64,000 bases of DNA from Acorus gramineus (lineage: Eukaryota; Streptophyta; Magnoliopsida; Acorales; Acoraceae): NCBI GenBank assembly GCA_030737835.1, contig CM060857.1:9392145-9456144 (forward strand), given 5' to 3'. Below are positions 14,311-26,126 of the stretch, piece by piece. Every line of letters begins with the position of its first letter. Position 1 is the stretch's first letter. The notes below the pieces were generated by a model. That model did no database searches. It was given only the letters and a program-made list of their open reading frames with translations, and was not told the DNA's origin. The translations under genes were made by a program, and so were the position numbers.

Positions 14311-15053
14311 TGCACATGATAATCACGCTTTTCTACTGACCCGATCAACATTTAGGGATGCGAGATCTGCATGCTCTTACGATGCTGTTGATTCCTAAGA
14401 GTACTAGGATGAAGGGCTTCAACGCGTCTGTTGATTCCTAAGAATACCAGAAACGATAGAATTCTATATAGTTGTTGATCCTTCTAGGATAACAAAATAC
14501 AATAGAGAAAATAAACAAATTTTAATAATCAATTTACCTATAATCAATTGCTTTATATACCTATTTATAGAATAGAGAATCCATAACTAATTAGGATGTC
14601 AACTGATTATCAAAATCTAAACTATCATACTAACAGATTATCTAAATCTGCAAAAATAACTAATACATCCTTATTTAATCCTAACTAATATTCAAATTCA
14701 AATTCAAATTAATATTTGAAATTCAAATCTAAATATAGTAAATCCTAACAAATGTATAAAATCCTAACAAACTCAAAACTGTCAAAAATAGTAAAAATAA
14801 CTTTCAACCGTCGATTTGACCCCCAAGACGATCTCAGAACACTCCTAAAATTGGCATAATACCGTAGCAACTATTCCTGTAGGGCTCGTCGATACGAATA
14901 CGTGGACATACTATAATAGCAATTTTGATCTACGGTCTAAAGGTTATGGCCGTTTCAAGTTACGGTGCTTCAAAATGATCAAGATGTCTTCTCTTTTTCC
15001 GTTCCATTTGATCTCGACCGTCCATATAATGTGTGGCTATGATGTCTACATCA
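14311..15053 (-). mobile_element. Solo LTR, diverged relative of the 6.2-kb copia-type LTR (fossil)
   Basis: It runs from TGCACATGATAATCACG to GATGTCTACATCA. Its left third aligns with the LTR at 6221, sharing CGATGCTGTTGATTC, GGGCTTCAAC, AATACCAGAAACGAT and the TTATTTATAG-like TATA region. There is only one copy here and no internal region, so it is a solo LTR. I could not match a target duplication (CACGA left, CCTCG right), so the borders are approximate. Confidence 0.6.
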
Positions 15054-15112
15054 CCTCGACAATGAAGTAACCCCATTATTGTGTACAACTCCAAATATCC
15101 CACATATTCTAA

Positions 15113-15343
15113 GGGTGCGTTTGGATGTGAGGTTGAAACTCTCAGATTCTTAAAATCTTATTTTTCAAACTTAGCTTCTAAAAAGCTATGTTTTATTAGA
15201 TTTTCAATCACAAGATTTTTTTGGTCTAAAAATGAAGATTGTGCTTTGAAAAGCTGAACGTTGAAAATGTGTTTAGATTTGAGTTTCAGAGTTTTTAGCT
15301 TTTCGAACGTAGAATCTACCTAAACTCATATCCAAAAGAATCC
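15113..15343. mobile_element. Tourist-like (PIF/Harbinger) MITE
   Basis: The left end GGGTGCGTTTGGATGTGAG and the reversed right end GGATTCTTTTGGATATGAG are inverted repeats, flanked by TAA on both sides (15110-15112 and 15344-15346). It is 231 bp, AT-rich inside and non-coding. Confidence 0.7.
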
Positions 15344-15352
15344 TAAGTGATA

Positions 15353-15585
15353 TACGCGGGCTCTCCATAAGATAGCTTCGTCCGGGTTCTTCATATCGCC
15401 CATGCACCAGTTGGAACGCGGATTAGAGACCACTCGCTGACAAGGTACTTCATTATATATGATGTGTTGATTCCCATACATGCTGGGATATACAAATATA
15501 TTTAGCGTGTCATGCAACTGCAGTGGTCCATGGGCATCACATTTGATAAGATTGAGAAGGTCTTTAGACTTGAATTTTCAATGTT
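15353..15585 (-). other. Possible coding relic, unrecognised
   Basis: A minus-strand frame of about 75 codons from 15577 down reads IKCDAHGPLQLHDTLN, then YPSMYGNQHIIYNEVPC, then NPRSNWCMGDMKNPDE. Its composition looks protein-like, but I do not recognise a family and there is no clear start or splice context. It could be a gene fragment or chance. Confidence 0.25.
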
Positions 15586-16005
15586 TGATTGGTGTGAAAA
15601 GACTAGAATTTTTTCAATGATAGCAAGAAATTTGGGAAAATGTATAGCATGACAATAATGTTTCAATCATGAGGGTGGATCCCTGATCAACGTTATAACT
15701 CAAATAGAGACGGACACTTCAAAATTAACGCAAAAAAAAAACTCATATTTAGCATATGAATTGAAACATTTCTCATGGGGTACTTATCAGGACTGATGGA
15801 TCCAATCCCTTTGTTTCAATGACCCATGTAAGTCACAGACTCAAAATACAGTTTTTTTTTTTTTTTAAATGTAAAAAGACCACCTGTGATTCAGAACTTC
15901 GAAAATCTTGACCTTTCCATACACCAAGCTCCAAAAATCTATCCAAACTATCCACAATTTCACAAAAGTGTACAACAAATACACCTCCCCCCTCCCCAAC
16001 AATTC

Positions 16006-17549
16006 CTACACTTTCCAATGCAGAACACCATGGTTTTGAATGCAAGAATAAGTGGGAGATGTAGCACTCGATTCACCCATCGCCATGAGCCTCCTCTTCT
16101 TGTAGTTCGCCTTGAAACACGCCTGCCTTAGCCTCTTTGTTTTCTCCTCCAGTTGCATCGCCGGCGTCTGCTCCATCAACTTCTTCTCCCTCTCCAGTAT
16201 CTCTAAGGCGTTCTTTAGCTGCGCCTCCCCCAGCTCTCCATCCTCCTTCGCCAACTCCTATTATAAGTCCACAACGAAAATACGAAAATCAGGCAAATTC
16301 AACGAGGCATGTACATTATCTAAAAACTCGAAAAACTCAGTGACTCGACAAGTTATTGATCAGAGTCACTGAGTCATTTGATTCCATCAACCATTGACTC
16401 AGCAATAATATATAAAAATTAGAAAATATAAAATAATAAATGAAAAATAGATAATAAGTAAGAAAAACTATTTTACTAGCAAAATATTTTATGTTAATAG
16501 TAAACAAATAATTTAATTCAATATCATAATACCATCAAGTTAAAATATGAGCATGTCACACTATGTGAAATCAGCTTAAATACAAAATGTTAGTAAATTA
16601 ATATATAATCAAGAACTATGAACATCTGGTAGAAATTTTCAATACATAATTCAACATAAAATCAACAGAAACTAAATATAAAATAGAATTATTTTTCATC
16701 AAGTTTCCCGAGTTAGATCAACGATCCTATGAAGATCGGTCGATCCACTTGATCCAACTCAGCTAATCCACTGATTGAGAAAATAGGACCAAGTAATTAA
16801 CTGATCCGATCCATAGTTTTTAAACAGGGTACACATGATTAATTAAGAAAAAAAACAGTCATGCCATGGAAGTGTCACCTTAACATTCTGTATGAGTGTT
16901 TGCATGCTCTTCATCTTCCGGTGAGGCCACCGAGGGATGCCCAATTCCCTGCACTTCTTCTTCAGCAGTGTAAGCCCGACGTTTAGCTCCTTCGCCGCCT
17001 GCGTTATGGGCATGTAAAAATACCTCGACAACTCATCGAACGTTATCTGCTTCTCCTCTCTCCCTCTCTCCACCACCGCCTTCTTCACCTTCATGTCGCA
17101 GACCACTATGCTCTTGTTTGAATCGGATCCGTATTCGGCGTCCCCCCATTGATCGAAGCCGATGTCGTACATGTCATATAAGTCATCTACGTCATCTATA
17201 CAAAAGAAAATTCATATCATTGGTATAAATCAAGGTACCCCATACAGGTAATTCGAACTTCACAAGAGGTACTCACCCTGAAGTGGAGGGAGAGGAGGAA
17301 TGCTATCCAACACCAATGGTTCTTCAAACCCAATAGGCCAATCTAACAGTGGATACTCACTAACACACAAAAAATGGTGGCAAGTCATCCCAATTAGTCT
17401 ACAAATGAAAACAACACAATTTGGACTTCACTAACTAGAGAGATATGTACTCACCTGATATGAAGCTGTTGAGGATCACTGTTAAACCATGACCCTTCAA
17501 TGTCTAACACTTCATATCCAAAGCAGTTGTCAACCACCTTGTTCTCCAT
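16006..17549 (-). CDS. RKD: RKD transcription factor (RWP-RK domain)
   Basis: Sequence-specific DNA-binding protein of the nucleus. Plant RKD proteins control egg-cell identity, gametophyte fate and early embryo patterning. Exons on the minus strand are 17549-17455, 17359-17277, 17195-16879 and 16257-16006, all GT-AG, and the joined frame gives 248 aa (Arabidopsis RKD4 is 256). An acidic N-terminus (DDVDDLYD, 60-67) precedes the RWP-RK domain at about 110-160, with [20 protein letters not shown] and RWPHRK (148-153). The fourth exon gives leucine-rich heptads (about 172-195) and the RKD C-terminal signature [14 protein letters not shown] (208-221). That tail and the short length mark RKD rather than NLP, and no PB1 domain is present. 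Intron 3 (16258-16878) contains AT-rich repeat-like sequence with GACTCAGTGACTC-type motifs near 16340 and ACTATGGATCGGATCAG reversed near 16815, perhaps an old MITE. Which RKD paralog it is cannot be settled here. Confidence 0.93.
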
Positions 17550-17554
17550 GATCA

Positions 17555-17576
17555 GAGAGAGAGAGAGAGAGAGAGA
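17555..17576. repeat. GA microsatellite in the RKD 5' leader
   Basis: A run of 11 GA units lies just 6 bases upstream of the RKD start codon, on the minus-strand mRNA as CT repeats. Such tracts are common in plant 5' UTRs and promoters. Confidence 0.8.
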
Positions 17577-20500
17577 TTAGGGTTTGGGAAGAGATAGAGA
17601 AGAGAATAAATGGAGGAGATATAAAAGCGGGGGGAAGGGGGGGATGAATATGTTAGCGTGTGGTGGCTGCAATTAATGGGAGGACGTGCGCCGTTTGCAT
17701 GGAAGAAGAAGAAAAAAAAAACCGGCCATGCAGTGATGATTTTGATTGGGGTGCGCGTGTGAGAGTTACAACGTAATGAGAATTACGTGGGTTGGGTGGA
17801 TATTTAATGAGAAAACATAATTTTCTTGTTTTATGTTTTCAAGAAGGAAAAGCAGATGAGAAAAGATTTTTGCCCAACAATATCTTAGGTTAGTGTGCGA
17901 AAGATATTCCATTTTTTTATTTTTCGGTTATGTTGGGGGAGGAAAACGAGACTCCATGAGAGTGGTGGGACTGGAGAACATATAAAGTGTTTTTCAGGGA
18001 TATTGTGTTGTTCAATGAAACGCATGGGGTTTGAATTGGAGAATAGATTTCACTGTGTTAACATATCCGCAAAAAATACTCTTTTTTTATGGATTTGAAT
18101 ATTGGGGTATCTACTCTAACGAATATAGGTATCTAGTGAATATTGTAATGTGTGTATATTTATTTTAAAATATTCTTATTTTATACAATGTGATTTTGAA
18201 AGAAAATATATACTTAGATATTATAAGTATCCCATTGGAGTTCATATATATAGTGTTTTGAGTTTTCATACCTGATAAAAAAATTCAAATACAAATTCAA
18301 AACATGAACACATTCGCTAATCTATTGATAGAGTTATTATAAAGTGAAATATTTAATAGTGATATATGTACAAGGTGAACAACTCTGTGTTTAAGCCTAT
18401 AGGTTTAATGATTTTCTAAAATAGTAATATTCAGTAAAGGTACAGATAATATTGAAAATGTTTGATGATCTCATCCTCATTTTAATTTCCTAATAACATG
18501 ATATAACTATTCAAGGTTTAAAGTTTGCAAATGATTGAGAAGTTTGTATATAAGATTATATATTGATAGATTGGTGGACTCTTAATTATTTATTATATAT
18601 TTGTCATGCACTGAAATTAAGACTTACTCTATGATAATTATTCTTCGTGTAAATGAAATTCATGGTTTTTCACAATTAGTCCAAATGGGATGTGTAATTT
18701 CCCACCAGTACTGACCAAAGGCAAACTTAAAATCTTAGCTGGGCACACCAATTCCCTAGATATAAGTGATGAGTTGTCCTCATTCAATCACAGATCAATT
18801 CCAATGTATAATGAAAATTACAATTATTTCTCTCTTGGAGTACCCTCCATATTAGAAAAATTGACTACTCAGAAAACAATTTTTTTTTTTTATTTACTCT
18901 ACATTCAAAAAAGTTTAGAATATGATTTAGTTTAATAATATGGTCAATCTCTAATATATTTATTTTAATAAATTGAGATGTGTTTGATTTATTGTTTTTG
19001 CAATTAATTATAAACTGCGAGGATATAGGGGCGTTTATTTCCTTCCCCTATCTCATGAAACGTATCATATAAATGCAATTCACCCACTTTTAGAGAGGGT
19101 TTATGATAATTAATTCTGTAACCTTTTTAATGATTGACAATCACTCTCTTGATAACAGTCGTATATTACGTTAGTCGTTAGTAAATGATTTTTTAATAGG
19201 TTACGTGTGCTAGATTATATTGACGACGGCGCTAAGGTCATCTTACTGAGTCCGAGTCACATTTCATTTTTCGGACTGATGTTTTCATCCTGCAAAATGA
19301 TACGTTCAGTCCCTCTTAACCCACACATATACTTAGCTAATTAATTACATTTTTTTCATAAAGTATAAAATATATATTCATATAAATTTTATGCATTTTT
19401 TTTATATATTTTTCATATATAATAGATATTGAGATAGTAAATATATATTACATTAGACAATTTTATACATTGTATTAGTAACATGATGATGACTGTAAAT
19501 AATGCTGTAAAATAATTATATTAGTGCCTTTTCTTCCTTCGGAACCAGGAACAACTATGGAGGTGTTAGATTTGATGATGTTAGTCATAGTACCGCATGC
19601 AAGAACCACATGAGATATTCACACCTATGGTTTTTTATAAAAAGTGAATACTCCATGTAATGAAGTAATTATCTTCATGCATGTAAATGAATTGCATTAT
19701 TTGCATAATTATGTACTCTAATAAAATATATGAACTCACTTATAAAAAATATATATTTATCTTTTGTTTAACAAAATATATATCTCGTAAGAGATATGAG
19801 ATTGCACCCTAAGTTAAAGGATTGGGTGTAATAACGCGCTATTATTTTATAGGAAACATTACACTCAATCTATTTTATAGTCTAACACAAACCATATATG
19901 CATGTTTTTTTTAAATAATATATATCATTTAATGAGGTATGTATTTCTATAAAAAAAAAAAATGAAGTATATGCTCAAATAAATAGAATAAAATCATTTT
20001 TAAAAAAATGTGAAAATTTTTCACAGTGCATATACTTCGATACAATGAGTGAATGTTAACGAGATGTACATGACTATATAATATAAAAACATTAAATGTA
20101 ACAAAGCTCTTATTTTACATGACATGCAATGATGATTGGAAAAAATCCCAAGGCCTTCCATGCCTCTCCTCATATATGCGTATCTTTAAATCCTAATTTC
20201 TTGTGTTGTTGTTTATTTAAAAAATCGTGGCACTTAATTAATAACTTTTGTGTGAATGTGCATGCATGTTCTAAGAGATAGCTTAAGATTTCACTTGGGA
20301 TTGATTTGAATGTGCGGTTGCGCCGACCTTTTAAAAATCATGGAAAATGTTTTTTCAGAACTTATGAAGCGGGAAAAAATTAACACAAAAGAGGCAAAAA
20401 CAATGTTGAATCTACCTAAACACAGATCCAAATAAACTCTTAACCATTTTATTGTTATTTTATTTTATTTTATGTATCAATTTTGGTGTCTGTATAAGAA

Positions 20501-20639
20501 ATTAAGAACAATATCTAGGAAAGTAAATTTGAGCGTCCACGTGAATGTTAAGTTATTGATGGAATTTTTTGAAATTTTTGTTGTACGATTCACGTGTGCA
20601 ACGCTAAATCAGATCTATATGTATCACTTTCGCTCTCAT
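17577..20639. other. Intergenic stretch upstream of RKD
   Basis: About 3 kb, mostly AT-rich. The first 250 bases beyond the RKD leader presumably contain its promoter, though I could not pick a firm TATA box. A frame at 18690-18935 is short and unrecognised. I see no transposon ends or RNA genes in the remainder. Confidence 0.4.
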
Positions 20640-22706
20640 CGCACAGACCTCTGCATGCTCTATCTAGCCCCTCAATCAATGCATAAACCTCAGTCATGCA
20701 AAGACCCGACCCATCCCGGGAACCGAACGCGCAAACCCTCTCCCCCACCTCAATCCAACTCTGCCCACGTTATTTCTTGATCCCCCTCCTCCCCATCTCA
20801 TCCCTCACCCTCCCCACATCCTCCCATCTCTTCGCATCCGCGCACACGTTGAACAGCGTCACGTACGGCACGGCGTTCTCTGGCTTGATCTCCATCAACG
20901 CTTCCGCCGCCACTTTCACAAACCCCGTGTCGTCATGCGCCCGGGCGGCCCCAAGCAACGCCCCCCAAACGGCCCACCCCGGGGAGACCGGCATGTTTCG
21001 TATCACGTCCAACGCGTCTTCAAGCCTCCCATACCGCCCCATGATGTCCACAAGCGATGCGTAGTGTTCGACTTGCGGGGTTATCCCAAAAGTCGGAAAC
21101 CATTGAATCGAATTGCTTTCTGCCCTCATTGACTAAGCCCGCATGTCCGCACGCGTGCAGCGCGGAAATGAACGTCACGTGGGTCGGTCTCACACGCGCA
21201 CTTTTCATCTCCGCAAAGAGATTCAAAGCTTCGCGCGCGAAGCCGTGGTGGGCGTACCCCCCCCCCCCCCCCATCATCGCGTTCCATGTCACGGCATCTT
21301 TTCTCGTCGTCACACCATCGAAGACGGCCTTCACATCCGATATGCTTCCGCATCAGGAGTACATCGCGATGAGGGAGTTGTTGATAGGCGTGTCCGCGAT
21401 CAGCGTTTTCTCGATGAGCTGATGGATTTGCATTCCAAGCCTGAGCACAGCGAGACCCGCGCAAGCACCGAACACGGAAGACAAGGTGTGCCGGTCCGGC
21501 CTTTCTCCAGAGTCTCGCATTCTAGAGAAAAGCTTAATCCCCCCTTCAAGGTCCCCGTTCCGCTCATGCCCCGCGATCATCGAATTCCATGAGACCAATG
21601 TCTTGCGAGGCATCCGGTTGAAGATGCATTGCGCCTTCTCAAGCTCCTCCTTCTGGGCGAAGCCCGACACCATCAAAGTCCAGGTCCACGAGTCGGGTTC
21701 GAGCATTCGCCGGAAGAGAGTTTCCGCCTCATCCATTTCAGATGCGTTGACGAGCCCGGTGATCAGTTGAACATTGAAACGCAGTCCTTTTGCGGAGTCT
21801 CATTGAACATTGCGCGAGCCGCGCTAAGGTCACCAGTTTTCACATAACACATACTCATAGAATTCCAAGACACCGCATTCTTATGGATGTGGGGAATCCG
21901 ATCAAACATTTGACGCGCTTCCATGACCATCCCGCGTTGACCGTACGCGGCGATCAACGTATTATAAGCATCCAAGGCTCCATCGCGCGTGAAATCCAAA
22001 CCAAGCAACCCAACTTCCGCGGCACCCAGCATATTGTTCCTCGCAAGACCCCTAACGAGCGCGCTCAGACTCGAGGAATCCCGAGATGGAATTCCTCTAA
22101 AGACCTCCACCGCCTTCTCAACCTCCCCGTTTTCGAGGAACCCCATCATGAGCGTGTTCCACGAGACGGCGTTCCTCCCGGGCATCGCTTTGAAAAGGCG
22201 CGCGGCTTCCCCCGTCCGCCCGTTCCGCGAACACGCGGCGATCATCGTGTTCCACGACACGGCGTCTCTCTCGGGCATCCGATCGAACAGGGTCCGCGCC
22301 TCCTCGAAGTAGCCCGCGAAGCCGGCGTAGCCCGAAAGCATGGTGTTCCACGACACAGGGTCCCTCTCCGGCATCCCGTCGAACAGCCTACGCGCGCGGG
22401 AGACGTCGCGGTTGCGTATGTGGGCGGCGATCATGGTGTTCCACGTCACGGTGTTCCGCCTGTGGAGGCCGTCGAACATCCGCTGGGCCTCGTGGAGGCG
22501 ACAGGCGCGGATGAGGCGGAGAGGCACTTGTTCTGTGCCCGGAGCGCGAGATCGTCGCAGCTTGCGCTCTCGAGGGGGGTCGAAGGAGGGAAGGGTGGAG
22601 AGGAAGAGAAGCGAGGATGCGCGATCGGACGGTGGAGGCTCTTCGGTCTCGACGTCGCAGCCATCACAGTGTATGCGAAGATGGAATTGGTGGTGAATCT
22701 GGTCAT
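20640..22706 (-). pseudogene. MEF9-like PPR-E protein gene, broken
   Basis: GC-rich, intronless PLS-type PPR gene most like Arabidopsis MEF9 (At1g62260), a mitochondrial RNA-editing factor. The minus strand reads a presequence-like start MTRFTTNSIFAYTVMAA near 22706, then about ten PPR repeats (RNTVTWNTMIAAHIRNRD, RDPVSWNTMLSGYA, RNAVSWNTLMMGFLENG), RLGMQIHQLIEKT, HVTFISALHACGHAGLV, and an E-type tail (VEHYASLVDIMGRYGR, WAVWGALLGAAR). At least five lesions lie in this frame: a shift near 22525; one or two small indels near 21760-21785; a TGA at 21353-21355 where homologs have Arg (MYS-stop-CG); an extra base in the A run at 21088-21091; and a TAA at 20770-20772 before readable downstream sequence (SWIEVGERVC). 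A 16-C run (21257-21272) adds in-frame glycines. Most likely a pseudogene; some shifts could be sequencing errors. Confidence 0.85.
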
Positions 22707-22782
22707 CTCCCGATCGCGCTCTCCGCATCGTCTCTTACGATGCGACGATTGCGGCGTACGCGCGGGCAATGTCAAAAAAAAA

Positions 22783-23319
22783 GGGAAAAATCCATATAAC
22801 CCCCTGTAAAGTGATTGAAATCTATATTACCCCCTGACATTTCTTAAAATCCATATAACCCCCTAAAAATACTTAGTAAATCCAAATAACCCCCTGAATA
22901 AAATTTATGTTCACAGATGATGAATATTTTGTAAATATTATGTTTGGTTAACCTTGATAGAAAACACGATACACCAAAAAAATTCTATAATGTGTTAAAA
23001 ATGCGAAAAATTTTCTATAAATGACGATTTTACCATTCTAGGTAGGGTTTTATAATATATCCAGAGAGGATGAAATCGTCATTTTTATAATATTTTTCAT
23101 ATTTTTAACACATTATAGTGATTTTTTAATATATTGTGTTTTTAATCAGAGTTAATCAAATGAAACATCTGTAAAATATTCATCATTTATTAATGAAAAT
23201 TTTATTCAGAGGGTTATTTAAATTTATTAGGTGTTTACAGAGAGTTATATCGATTTCAAGAAAAGTTCGGGGGTTATGTGGATTCCAATGGGATTTAAAG
23301 GGGTTGTATGGATTTTTCC
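22783..23319. mobile_element. MULE-type foldback MITE
   Basis: The left end GGGAAAAATCCATA and the reversed right end GGAAAAATCCATACAACCC are inverted, and the whole 537-bp element folds back: AATATTCATCAT and ATGACGATTT in the left half recur inverted in the right half. It sits between A runs (nine or more A on each side), consistent with a 9-bp A-only target duplication but not proof of one. It lies about 80 bases upstream of the MEF9-like relic. Similar end motifs appear near 53760-53880. Confidence 0.75.
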
Positions 23320-24563
23320 AAAAAAAAAAAATATTCAAAGTTGATATGTCTCTTTATCAGCCTCAAATGTCACAACCTTCATGCTGTGTTTGATCCCTGA
23401 TGTAATGTGTATTATTTTAGCATGTTAATGTTTGATTCCTGATGCAATGTATATTATTTTATTATGATGATAGTATATAATTTGTTATAAAAACTTTAAA
23501 ATATATGAATCGAGTATGTATTTTAATTTTATAATAAAAAATTATTTTATTAATCCAAGGTATACTTAAAAAATTAGAATACGTGAGAATCCAAATTGAG
23601 CCAGTGTAATATTTTTGTTTTCCTTGTGCTGAAATTTTCTAGAAAAAGGCATGCGAAAGGGTGTTGAGTTTATTTTTCTTGATTTATTATAATGAAAATA
23701 TCATGTATTTTATTTTCTTTGTGTTGTAATCATTGGGTTTTACAAATGAAGTTTTTCAAACAATCCCACATTGGTTAAATGGTTTGGATTGGAGTGGTAT
23801 ATAAAGGAGGGCTGTGCACATATATTGTTAACGTGTAACAAGTACAAGTGCACATGGGTTTGCATGTGCAATACATATGTGTGCACACGTGCATTATTCA
23901 ACACTCAGCACTTTCACATTAAATGTTTATAACATTTTAATAGTGTATTAATTTTAAACGTTTTGTATGATGCATTATGTGTGTAAAATTCGATTAATTA
24001 AAAATTTAACTTCCAGACAGTTATAACTGACTGCAACTGTTGAGAACAGTTTGTGATTTGGTCTTTAAAAGGGGGGAATGGAAGCGGAACTCCCTTTTGG
24101 TCCCCCTCTAAAACAACCTTCTATTTTTAAATCCATTTTTGCTCAAAAAGAATGTCTTCTTTCATTTCTCAACGATGAAGTAATACCAGACCAAGCTCAT
24201 GAGCTTATTATCCTAGATCGGACGGAACATGTTGAGTTGATAGGATCCTCTCATTTTTGTTTGCGCCCCCATGTCATCACACACTCAATCCTATTTTCAA
24301 AACCCTATTAGGCTTGCATCTATATCTGCCATAAACACAGCAGCCAAAGAGAGTCAGTTTTAGACATTCATTTTGCTGACCACAAGTCTAATAAGACTAC
24401 ATTATATCCGAGAATGAGTTTGCAGAGAATCCCTATAGCAATTTCGTATAGAAGTGGGAGAAAAAATCGCTTAATGAAAGCATATTCGCTATAAGCCTCG
24501 AAGTCTCAAATTGTTCTTTTTGGTTCCATTCCTCATTTTCCATCAATTTTAAGCGATATTTCA
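23320..24563. other. AT-rich stretch, probably the 5' LTR region of the next copia fossil
   Basis: From about 23760 the sequence CCCACATTGGTTAAATGG followed by a TATA-like GGTATATAAAGG (near 23799) resembles the U3 promoter of copia LTRs. I could not define the LTR ends, and no partner LTR is seen at the far end. No host gene is visible. Confidence 0.4.
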
Positions 24564-26126
24564 ATGGATGCCGAATCCAACATGACGTCGATCAAGATCA
24601 TGAACCAAGACTTCATCAAACTGGATCGTTTCGATTGCACCAACTTCACTCGATGGCAGGACAAGATGCGTTTCCTCCTCACCACTCTGATGATTTTTTA
24701 TCTGTTGGATTTAGACTTAGTGGCGCTTCCAAAATCTTCAGAAGAGGATATGCCAGAACAAACTATAGATTGAAAGAAGAGGATGGAGGACGATATGATA
24801 TGTCGCAACCATATCATGAATGGTCTATCTGATCGTCTATATGATCTGTACACCGGAACAAAGACTGCAAAGGAGATCTAGACCAAACTAGAGGAGAAGT
24901 ATAAAAGCGAAGAAGAAGGTACGAATAAGTTCCTAATATCCAAGTATTTTAATTTTAAAATGGTTGAAGAAAAAGGTAGTCTCATTCAAGTTCATGAGTT
25001 GCAAGTGTTAGTGAATAAAATTCGGACATTGAAAATAGATGTTTCTGAGTCTTTTTAGGTGGGGGCAATTATTGCGAAATTGCCTCCATCTTGGAATAAC
25101 TTCATAAAGATACTATTGTACAAGAGGGAGGAGCTCACTGTGGAGCATGCAGGTCATGACGCATTTGCGCATAGAAGAGGAGTCTCATATCCAAAACAAG
25201 GAAGGAAATTCCTCTGAAGGCTCTAAAGTGAGCACTGTTGAAGGTGCTGGTCTTAGCAATCTTAACCAGAACAAGAAACCCAAAAACACCATATAGAAAT
25301 TTGGCAAGAAGAGAAAATTTCAGAATCAGAAACCCAAGAAAAATGGCGCTTGCTATGTCATGGCAAAAAGGGTCACTATACTCATGAATGCTGAGATCGG
25401 AAGACTGCTAAAACTGACAAAACCGAAGTGAATGTTCTAGATGATCATGAAAGAATAGTTGTTGTGATTGAGGTCTTTATTTTTGACAAGATTTCTAGTT
25501 GGAGGGTCGATTCTTGTGCTTCTGTTCATGTCTGTCATGGTAGGTCACTCTTCAAAATATATGAAGAAGTGACAGAGGAGAAAGAGGTTATGATGGGAAA
25601 CAACAAACATTCGAATTAAGGTCGTTGGAAAGGGTGTTGTTAAATTTCACTTCACCGCTGGAAAGAAGGTCATTGTTGTTAATGTTCTTCATTTTCTGGC
25701 AATGCACAGAAACTTGATCTTTGCTGATCTTGTAGTTAAAAGGGGAAGAAAAATTGTGCATGAATCAGACAAGTTAATCTTGTCTAAGAGTGATGTATTT
25801 GTGTTAAAGGGTATTCTTATGATGGGATGATAAAGTTGAGCCAGAATGAAAATGCTATTAATTTTTCTTATATTGAGGAATTTGTTTCTGTATGGCATTG
25901 TAGATTGGCACATTTGAATTATAATTCAATTAGGAATATGATCAGACTTGCCATGCTATTAAATTATGATGGTGATACATGTAAATGTGAAATATGTGTT
26001 AAATCTAAATTCGATAAAAAGACTTTTTCAAAAGTAGAAAGAACATCTCAAATTTTAGAATTAATTCATTCTGATATATTGTTGTGTGAGACAAACAAAT
26101 ATTATGCTAAACACAAATTCTTATAA

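Noticed and set aside
18690-18935. 81-codon frame in the RKD upstream region
   Set aside because: Unrecognised, low-complexity ending (FFFFYLL), no splice context.
21790-22809. 339-codon plus-strand frame
   Set aside because: It is the antisense shadow of the GC-rich MEF9-like PPR gene.
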